NCBI GenBank assembly: GCA_029260135.1
Contig: JAJDDV010000081.1
Span: 1 to 64,000 of the forward strand
Origin: Phycisphaerae bacterium
Lineage (GTDB): Bacteria > Planctomycetota > Phycisphaerae > UBA1845
DNA length: 64,000 nucleotides
Direction of reading: 5' to 3'
Part shown: positions 56,921-64,000 of the stretch, piece after piece
Position numbering within the stretch: position 1 is the stretch's first letter
How the letters are laid out: each line of letters starts with the position of its first letter
Program-made: the position numbers and the translations under genes
The notes under the pieces: model-generated
Databases searched by the model: none
What the model was told of the DNA's origin: nothing
The model's input: only the letters and a program-made list of their open reading frames with translations

Positions 56921-57163
56921 ATGAAGCGCGTTACGTTTTTTACGAAGCCGGATTGCACGCTGTGCGACGGAGCGATGTTCGTGATTCGGCGGGTTCGCGC
57001 ACACGTAGATTTCGAGTTGGCGTCGGTCGACATCACTGCGGCTGGCAACGAGAAGTGGTTCGAGGCCTATCGCCACGACATCCCCGTCGTACATCTCAAC
57101 GGCGAAGAGGTCTTTCGGCATCGGGTGGACGAGCGCCGACTCAGGGAGTTGCTGGAACGCTGA
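56921..57163 (+). CDS. Glutaredoxin-like (DUF836-type) protein
   Basis: MKRVTFFTKPDCTLCDGAMFVIRRVRAHVDFELASVDITAAGNEKWFEAYRHDIPVVHLNGEEVFRHRV; the longer track ORF from 56531 runs through the REP region and is unlikely. Confidence 0.85.
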   Translation: MKRVTFFTKPDCTLCDGAMFVIRRVRAHVDFELASVDITAAGNEKWFEAYRHDIPVVHLNGEEVFRHRVDERRLRELLER

Positions 57164-57326
57164 GTGCTTCGGCTCCGTTATCGGGAACGGGTGGTTCGCT
57201 GGGCACGCATCAGGGGCATCAGAGAGCACATTTTTCGACCTTCGCGCGAAATCGGGAGCGTAGCGGCGTTTATGAGGTGACCGGTCCGTAGAATGAAGGA
57301 ACCTATATCCCAGTAACGGAGATACC

Positions 57327-58106
57327 GTGATGAATCGTAGCCCTCGTTTGGCCGTGATCCTGGCGTTCGGAATGGTCGTCGGGTTGTGCTGCCCCGCCGT
57401 GGCCACCTTGCAGACATCTGGTGGGTCACGGGCTGGTGACGCGATCGAGCTGGACTTCCCTGGGGGGACGCTGTCGACGTACATCAACGCGATTCAGGCG
57501 GCGGCGGGCGGCGTCAACATCGTGTTGATGTCGGCAGCGGCGAGCAACATTGAATTGCCGCCGCTTCAGCTCAACGCTGTCAGCGCGGGCGACGCGCTGA
57601 AACTGATCGAGGGCGAGCACCGGGTGGATCAGCTCACGGTCGTTCGGTTAAAGACGCGCAGGATCGATGCCTCGGGGCCGGGTTTGAAACCGATATTGAG
57701 AGTCTTCGCTGAATGGCCGAGTCCTTCGAATAGCGATGTCAAGGTCTGGAGCGTGCTCGATCTCTTCTGTGACGAGATGAAACCGGAAGACGTTCTGACG
57801 GCCGTAGAGACCGCGGTTGAGCTGCTCAACGATGACGAGAATAAGGTTCAGGTTCAGTTTCACGCGGCGACGGGGGTGCTGATCGCACGCGGTACACCGC
57901 GGCAGGTCAATACCATCGGCGACGTGCTGAGCGAGCTGCGGGGTCACATGGTGCTCAAGGGGGTGTTCGACGGTTTGGAGCAGGCAGCGGCGGCCGCACC
58001 GTTGGAGCCGTCCAGCGCATTGGAGCAGATGCTCGGAGAGCTGAAAGAGATAAAGTCCCGACTCAAGGTACTCGAACGTCGTGATCGCAACCGCGACAGT
58101 GAGTAG
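57327..58106 (+). CDS. Secreted protein with STN/secretin-N-like organisation
   Basis: Signal peptide; IELDFPGGTLSTYINAIQAAAGGVNIVLMSAAASNIELPPLQLNAVSAGDALKLIEGEH. Confidence 0.65.
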   Translation: MMNRSPRLAVILAFGMVVGLCCPAVATLQTSGGSRAGDAIELDFPGGTLSTYINAIQAAAGGVNIVLMSAAASNIELPPLQLNAVSAGDALKLIEGEHRVDQLTVVRLKTRRIDASGPGLKPILRVFAEWPSPSNSDVKVWSVLDLFCDEMKPEDVLTAVETAVELLNDDENKVQVQFHAATGVLIARGTPRQVNTIGDVLSELRGHMVLKGVFDGLEQAAAAAPLEPSSALEQMLGELKEIKSRLKVLERRDRNRDSE

Positions 58107-58685
58107 ATGGTCGATCCGATTCGCGAATTCCCTTGCGAGTACATGGTGTTTGAATCGATCAGCGAACTTACGTCGGCCATCGCGTCTGGGCACTCCGGTG
58201 CCCTGGCGCATTTGTACCGCAGCCGGTTCGACGAACTGTATGCCGAGGCGCGAAGGGCGACGGGTCGCGATGAGGCGTTCTGCCTGGACGTGGTTCAGGA
58301 CGCGATGATCCGGGTGATTCGGTCGATGAAGCCGATGGACACCGAGAAGCGTCTGAGGGGTTGGCTTCGCGTCGTCGTTCAGTCTTGTGCGTATGATCAG
58401 CTTCGGCGCGATGCGCGGCGCGCCCATCGGGAGCAAGTGGCGGTTGGCGCGGTTCGGTCAGCGCGGGATGGCGATGAGCTGGGCGAGCGACTTGCGTGGC
58501 TTCGCGAGGAGATCGCGAAGCAAGACGGACCTGACGCCCGACTGCTGGTGATGCGATACCGCATGGGGTGGACGTTGCAGCGGATTGCCAACGCTGTCGG
58601 GCTCCGACCCGGTGCGGTCGATGGCCGCATACGACGGTCAACGGCCGCATTGAGTCGCCGAGCGCAGGAGACATTCGATGAATGA
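58107..58685 (+). CDS. ECF-type RNA polymerase sigma factor
   Basis: Region 2 HLYRSRFDELYAEARRATGRDEAFCLDVVQDAMIRVIRSMKPM...LRGWLRVVVQSCAYDQLRRDARR; region 4 RLLVMRYRMGWTLQRIANAVGLRPGAVDGRIRRSTAAL. Confidence 0.85.
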   Translation: MVDPIREFPCEYMVFESISELTSAIASGHSGALAHLYRSRFDELYAEARRATGRDEAFCLDVVQDAMIRVIRSMKPMDTEKRLRGWLRVVVQSCAYDQLRRDARRAHREQVAVGAVRSARDGDELGERLAWLREEIAKQDGPDARLLVMRYRMGWTLQRIANAVGLRPGAVDGRIRRSTAALSRRAQETFDE

Positions 58686-59157
58686 TCGATCCCGTGAACC
58701 CTTGTCTTCAGCCGGCGAGTCCCGGCGCGAGGCCATGCTCGATGAGCTCGTCGAGCTGTCGGGGAAGATCCATCGACGTCGTCAAACGCGACGCCGGTAT
58801 CTGGTTGCCGGAACATCGATGTGTTTGTTCGCGGTTCTGTTGTGGGCGGCGATCCCGCGTGGAACCGAACCAGAGGGATCACCGCAGATCGTGGATCAAG
58901 AGCAACCGCCGGAGGTTGACGTTCCGGACGAACCGATCGCGAACGATGGGGAGAGCGTGGTGAAGCTCGTGCATACCCGTACGGCCGTACTGGCCCGGTT
59001 CGCAAGTGAGCCCACACGGCGGATCGAACGATTGGACGATGGGAAGCTGCTGGCCGTCTTGGCGTCACTCGGGCGACCGGCGGAGTTGATTCGTGATGGC
59101 GATCGCGTGCGGCTTAGCGCGCCGGTGACGGACAAGGAACTCCACATTGAGCGGTAG
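58678..59157 (+). CDS. Single-TM protein, candidate anti-sigma factor
   Basis: 8-nt overlap with the sigma gene; short cytosolic N-terminus, TM segment YLVAGTSMCLFAVLLWAAI, extracytoplasmic tail. Confidence 0.65.
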   Translation: MNDRSREPLSSAGESRREAMLDELVELSGKIHRRRQTRRRYLVAGTSMCLFAVLLWAAIPRGTEPEGSPQIVDQEQPPEVDVPDEPIANDGESVVKLVHTRTAVLARFASEPTRRIERLDDGKLLAVLASLGRPAELIRDGDRVRLSAPVTDKELHIER

Positions 59158-59205
59158 GGAGTGCGCGTGCATCAAGCCCGGTCGCGAACTCGCGCACTGC
59201 ACCAT

Positions 59206-60378
59206 TCAGTTGATGTATTGGAGTTTCACGCTGGTGGTTTGCGGCTTGCTGTTGCGGATGTACGTCACTTCGACACTCGTACCGGGCTTGTGGGGTTCCA
59301 GGGCATCTTTGAGATCGTTGAGCGTTTGAACGTCGCGGCCACCGATCTTGATGATGATGTCGCCGAGCGTGTGAATCATGCCGCGGCGGTTAACGGTGGT
59401 GCCTCGCAGGCCGGCCTCGTGTGCACCGGTATCGGGGCTGACGTTGGCGATCAGAATGCCGCGAATGCCCAGTCGGCGTGTCTGCCAGTCTTCGACGGCG
59501 GTGATACCCAGACCCGCGCGGCGGAATCTTCCGTAGCGGATGATTTCCGGAACGATCTCGTTGACGGTATCGACGGGGACGGCGAAACTGATTCCGGCGC
59601 TGGCGCCGGAGGGACTGGCAATTTGCGTGTTGACGCCGATCAAACGGCCTGCACTGTCGAGCAGGGGTCCACCAGAATTCCCGGGGTTGATGGCGGCGTC
59701 GGTTTGGATCACGCCGCGGATCGCTCGCCCGGTCACCGATTCGATCTCTCGTCCCAGCGCGCTGACCACGCCTGTTGTCAACGTGTTGTCGAGCCCGAAG
59801 GGGTTTCCGATGGCCAGGACTTTTTGCCCGACCTGGAGGTCGTTGGAAGTTCCGACGGTAATCGGTTTGATGACCTCGTCCGGCGCGTCGATCTTGATAA
59901 CGGCCAGGTCTTTATCGGCATCGGCGCCGACGAAGTCAGCCGGCCAACTCGACTGATCGGCGAGTGTCACTTCGATGGCATCAGCTCCGGCGATGACATG
60001 GTAGTTGGTGACGATGTGCCCCTGATCATCCCAGATGAATCCCGAGCCGGTTCCCTGAGGGATCTCGAAGACGTTGAGGCTGAAGATCGTCCGCCGGTAT
60101 TCGACGTTTGTGATATATGCGATGGAGAGTGAGGCCTTCTTGAAAACGCTGATGGTGCCACGTTCGTCGACGGGAAGATCGACGCGTGGAGCCACCTCAC
60201 GCGGTTTGGCATGGGGATCGTGGAGCGGTGCAGGTTGCTGCGGACGGGCGAGCGCCCAGACGCCGAGAAAGACGAGTGCCCAAACACCGAGCGCGGTCGT
60301 CCACCGGGGGCCGCGCGGCAGCGAGCCTGACCGCCCACCGGGTCTCATCACGTCATGTTCCTTGTCGTCACCCAACAT
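59206..60378 (-). CDS. HtrA/DegP-like S1C serine protease with PDZ domain
   Basis: GTGSGFIWDDQGHIVTNYHVIAGADAIEVTLADQ; DLAVIKI; TDAAINPGNSGGPLLDSAGRLIGVNTQIASPSGASAGISFAVPVDTV; PDZ-like C-terminus. Confidence 0.93.
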   Translation of the reverse strand: MLGDDKEHDVMRPGGRSGSLPRGPRWTTALGVWALVFLGVWALARPQQPAPLHDPHAKPREVAPRVDLPVDERGTISVFKKASLSIAYITNVEYRRTIFSLNVFEIPQGTGSGFIWDDQGHIVTNYHVIAGADAIEVTLADQSSWPADFVGADADKDLAVIKIDAPDEVIKPITVGTSNDLQVGQKVLAIGNPFGLDNTLTTGVVSALGREIESVTGRAIRGVIQTDAAINPGNSGGPLLDSAGRLIGVNTQIASPSGASAGISFAVPVDTVNEIVPEIIRYGRFRRAGLGITAVEDWQTRRLGIRGILIANVSPDTGAHEAGLRGTTVNRRGMIHTLGDIIIKIGGRDVQTLNDLKDALEPHKPGTSVEVTYIRNSKPQTTSVKLQYIN

Positions 60379-60547
60379 GGTGCCCTACGACGAAATCGGA
60401 TTTCACGGAACGCCCGTCACCGGGGGATTCGCGTTCAGTCACGCCACTATTCTAGCGCGCGGCCGGAGATCGGCCAGCCTTCATGTCGGATTTCGTGTGC
60501 TCGCCGCCTTGGGCTGGGCGACGATGCGATTCTGTCTTCGGCGATGG

Positions 60548-63500
60548 CTACTCCATTTTCCACTCGGGGATACGTCCCGGAGTCCAGGGCGCACCCGCGG
60601 CTTCCAGTTGATCTTCCAGAGCCACGAGGTCGGTCTGCACAAGTTGGCGCAGTTCCGTCAGCACCTCGGTGAACGCTTCACCGGCCCAGCGGTAGGCGTC
60701 GCGTTGAGATTCGGTCGGCGGCGAGGTCACGCTCCACTGGCTGCCGACGACACTCTGCACGCGCCGATTGATCGAGGTGGGTACGGGCTCCATTTGCCGG
60801 CTGAGTGTTCGGTCGCCAGTGAGCTTCGTGACAATCCCTCTCAGTTTCGCGTCCAGACTGTGAACGTCGGCGAGCAAAGATGGTGGGGTCGCGGGTGTCT
60901 CCAGTATGGCCTTGCGCACGTGGTCTATGCGCGTTCTCGCTTCGCCCGTCACCCGGATCGCGCCGCGTACGGCTCGCTGCAGTCGCGCGACCTTCTTCTG
61001 GAAGGCCATGACCTGCTCGCGATCTTCGGCGGCGAAGGTGGCGAGTTCGAGGGGAATGACCTCGAAGGACTGCGGCTCGGCCAGTTCGGTGACCTCCGCA
61101 TCGACCTCTTTGGCCAGGGTGACGGTAAAGGTCCCGGGGAGCGCCAGAGGACCGACCGGCGACCAAGCCCACGGGGATGAGGGGCCTTTTGCTCTTAGAA
61201 CGGTCGGCGTGGACGAAGGATAGCGGAGGTCCCAGGAAACACGGTGGATTCCCTTGTTGCGAGATCCGTCTATTCTGCGGACAACGTCACCGCCCTCGTT
61301 CCGCACGATCAGAAGGACCTGCGGGGTCTTCTCTTCATCCTCGGCACGGAGTTCGTCGATGGTGGGGTACTTCGCCGACTTGCCGGCCTTCTTCTCGGCG
61401 CTCTTTCTCTTTTCTTTGCGTGTTTCGATCTTCTCTTTCAGGTAGTAGGTGAAGACCGCGCCGTAGGGCGGATTCGGTGCCGTATAGAAGGCCGCGCCCT
61501 GTGATCCTCGACCCGACCTGCCACCCAGCCGGTTTCGAGGGATGTAACGCAAGGCATTCTTGATGGGGAAGACGACGGTGTCGGCTTTGAGGGCTTCCTC
61601 GTCGACGCTACGAAGCGGTGTGTAATCGTCGAGTACGTAGAAGCTTCGCCCGAAGGTGCCCAGGACGAGATCGTTCTCCCGTTTCTGGATGACGAGATCT
61701 TTGACGGCGATCGTGGGCAGGCCGCCTTTGAGCTTGATCCACTTCTTGCCACCGTCAACGGTAAAATAAGCGCCGAACTCGGTTCCGGCGAAGAGCAGGT
61801 CGGATTTGACGTGATCTTCGGCCATGGTGTAGACGATGTCTCGCTTGGGTAGATCTCCGCTGATGAGTTCCCACGTTTGGCCGCGGTTGGTGCTCTTGAG
61901 CAGGTAGGGTGTGAAATCGCCGTTCTTGTGATTGTCGAAGGCGGCGAAGACCGTATCGGCATCGTGCTGCGAGGACAGAAGAAGGCTGACGTAAGTCATG
62001 TCGGGCACATGCGGAAAGACGGGAATGGTCCGCCAGTTTTCTCCGCCGTCTTCCGTGACGTGGATCAGTCCATCGTCGGTTCCGACGTAGATCAGTCCTT
62101 CCACGAGTGGTGATTCGCTCAGTGCGATCGTGTTGCCGAAGATCGACGTCGATCGGTTTTTCGAAACGGCATCGACGCTCTGAATCTTGCCCATCACTTC
62201 GAGCGCGTTGCGATCCAAACCGCGGGAGAGGTCGTCGCTGATGGCAGTCCAACGACTTCCGCGATCGTCGGATCGAAAGAGCTTCTGGGCGCCGAAGTAG
62301 AGGCGCTTGTGGTCGTGGGGGCTGATGATGAGCGGCGCATCCCAGTTCCAGCGGTAGGGGTCTTCGCCCGGCGGTTCGTGCGGTTTGATGTCGACGACTT
62401 CGCCGCTTCGGCGATCGTGACGCACCAGGCCGCCGTACTGCCATTGGCTGTAGACGATGTTGGGGTCCTGCGGATCCACCTGCGTTTTGAACCCGTCACC
62501 GCCGACGGTAACGAACCAGTCCTCGTTGGCGATACCCGCGCGACTCGTCGTCCGTGACGGACCGCCAAGCGTGTTGTTGTCCTGGGTCCCGCCGTAGATG
62601 TAGTAGAAGGGCGTGCTCTCGTCGACGCTGACGCGATAGAACTGGGTGACAGGAAGGTTGGCCTTGAAGTTCCAGTTCTGCCCACGGTCGTGGCTGTCGT
62701 AGACGCCGCCGTCGCAACCAACCAGGTGGTAATTGGTGTTCCGGGGATCAATCCAAAGGGCGTGGTCATCGACGTGTCGGTTTCGCCGAGGCGCACGCTT
62801 GAACGTCTTGCCGCCGTCTTCCGTAACGTGCATGAAAGTATCGAGCGTGTAGAGGCGATCGACCTTCTGTGGATCACAGACAATCTCGTTGTAGTACTGC
62901 GGGCTCGACGCCAGGTACTTGTTTCGCTTCTCCCAGCTCTCGCCCCGGTTGGTGGATCGATAGAACCCGCCTTTACTCTCAGCCGCTTCGACGATCGCGT
63001 AGACCACGTCGGGATCGGCCGGTGAGACGCACATTCCGATGCGACCCTTGTCGCCACCGGGAAGCCCGCTAGAAAGCTTCCGCCAAGTCGCACCTGCATC
63101 GGTGGACTTGTAGATCGCAGACTCGGGACCGCCGTTGATCAGTGTCCAGACGCGACGCCGCCGCTGATAGGATGAGGCGTAGAGCACGTCGGGGTCTCGC
63201 GGATCGATGTGAACTTCGTTGACACCGGTGTCGTCGCTGATGTGCAGCACACGATTCCACGTGGCGCCGCCATCGGTCGTCTTGTAGAGTCCGCGATCCC
63301 CACCGGACCGCCAGAGGGGTCCCTGGGCCGCGACGTAGACCGTGTCCGAATCGCGCGGATCAACGACGATCATCCCGATGTGCTCGGACTCTTTGAGCCC
63401 GACGTTCTTCCAACTCGCACCGCCGTCGCGCGACCGGTAAACACCGTCACCGAACGACACGCTTCGCTGGCTGTTGTTTTCACCGGTTCCGACCCAAACA

Positions 63501-63850
63501 ACGTTGGCGTTGTTGGGGTCCATGGTTACACAGCCAATGGAGTAGGACCCCTGGCTGTCAAAGACGGGCATCCACGTCGTTCCGGCGTTCTCAGTCTTCC
63601 ACAGACCGCCGGAGCAAACGGCTGCGAAGTAGTGGGCTGGGTTGTCGGAATCGACGGCAAAATCGCAGATCCTACCGGACATCAGCGCGGGCCCGACGGA
63701 GCGCAGCTTGAGTCCCGCGAAAGTTCCAGCGGACATCGGCTTGTCCTTGCCCGATCCTCGCTTCTCGTCACCCTCCGGCTCGGCGGTGGTCCGCAGAGGC
63801 GTGGAGACTAGAAAACCGATGGTCAGCAATGGCAGCACCAGACGAGTCAT
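60548..63850 (-). CDS. Secreted VPS10/BNR-repeat (sialidase-like beta-propeller) protein
   Basis: Repeated GGLWKTENAGTTWMPVF, GVYRSRDGGASWKNVGL, GLYKTTDGGATWNRVL, AIYKSTDAGATWRKLS, GFYRSTNRGESWEK motifs; signal peptide. Confidence 0.88.
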   Translation of the reverse strand: MTRLVLPLLTIGFLVSTPLRTTAEPEGDEKRGSGKDKPMSAGTFAGLKLRSVGPALMSGRICDFAVDSDNPAHYFAAVCSGGLWKTENAGTTWMPVFDSQGSYSIGCVTMDPNNANVVWVGTGENNSQRSVSFGDGVYRSRDGGASWKNVGLKESEHIGMIVVDPRDSDTVYVAAQGPLWRSGGDRGLYKTTDGGATWNRVLHISDDTGVNEVHIDPRDPDVLYASSYQRRRRVWTLINGGPESAIYKSTDAGATWRKLSSGLPGGDKGRIGMCVSPADPDVVYAIVEAAESKGGFYRSTNRGESWEKRNKYLASSPQYYNEIVCDPQKVDRLYTLDTFMHVTEDGGKTFKRAPRRNRHVDDHALWIDPRNTNYHLVGCDGGVYDSHDRGQNWNFKANLPVTQFYRVSVDESTPFYYIYGGTQDNNTLGGPSRTTSRAGIANEDWFVTVGGDGFKTQVDPQDPNIVYSQWQYGGLVRHDRRSGEVVDIKPHEPPGEDPYRWNWDAPLIISPHDHKRLYFGAQKLFRSDDRGSRWTAISDDLSRGLDRNALEVMGKIQSVDAVSKNRSTSIFGNTIALSESPLVEGLIYVGTDDGLIHVTEDGGENWRTIPVFPHVPDMTYVSLLLSSQHDADTVFAAFDNHKNGDFTPYLLKSTNRGQTWELISGDLPKRDIVYTMAEDHVKSDLLFAGTEFGAYFTVDGGKKWIKLKGGLPTIAVKDLVIQKRENDLVLGTFGRSFYVLDDYTPLRSVDEEALKADTVVFPIKNALRYIPRNRLGGRSGRGSQGAAFYTAPNPPYGAVFTYYLKEKIETRKEKRKSAEKKAGKSAKYPTIDELRAEDEEKTPQVLLIVRNEGGDVVRRIDGSRNKGIHRVSWDLRYPSSTPTVLRAKGPSSPWAWSPVGPLALPGTFTVTLAKEVDAEVTELAEPQSFEVIPLELATFAAEDREQVMAFQKKVARLQRAVRGAIRVTGEARTRIDHVRKAILETPATPPSLLADVHSLDAKLRGIVTKLTGDRTLSRQMEPVPTSINRRVQSVVGSQWSVTSPPTESQRDAYRWAGEAFTEVLTELRQLVQTDLVALEDQLEAAGAPWTPGRIPEWKME

Positions 63851-64000
63851 GCGTGTTCCTTTCTTTGGGGAGACGGTCCTCCCAGGGTCTGGGGTGGGGG
63901 CGATGCACCGTCCCTGGTGAGAATATCGGACGTCCGTGGCGGAACTTGAGGAGCAATCCCCGTCCTCTGCGTGTGGCTTCGGCGACCCCCCTGCCGCTGG

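Overview
High-GC bacterial chromosome window. Gene content (ResB/CcsA cytochrome c maturation, a very large SecA, futalosine-pathway MqnE, PKD and TPR secreted proteins, a C-terminal zinc ribbon of the 'CxNCxYDLTxNxSGxCPECG' type, an R/S-rich secreted protein, many palindromic repeats) suggests a Planctomycetes/Phycisphaerae-like organism; this lineage is an inference. I support about 43 protein-coding genes and one tRNA-Arg(CCT). The left edge cuts an IS630-like transposase that abuts a ~152-bp MITE-like element. Several REP-like palindrome families occur, two of which lie inside coding genes. The best candidate for an undescribed system is the minus-strand operon at 19502-25989: a 5-oxoprolinase (HyuA-HyuB fusion), a DUF4392 D-glutamate-cyclase-type domain fused to a MurD-like module lacking the Mur C-terminal domain, and a DUF1445 D-glutamate-cyclase/hydro-lyase-type protein. 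It is plausibly a D-glutamate / 5-oxo-D-proline pathway linked to peptidoglycan precursors. Other notable loci are a methyltransferase-WaaP-like kinase-SCP2 triple-domain protein carrying a 36-bp tandem REP-derived linker, an AAA+/Orc-like ATPase ending in a sliding-clamp-binding-like peptide (QLPLF), a REP-like insertion in mqnE, and a Cys4-type insertion in SecA NBD2. All calls come from reading motifs in translations; no database search was run.
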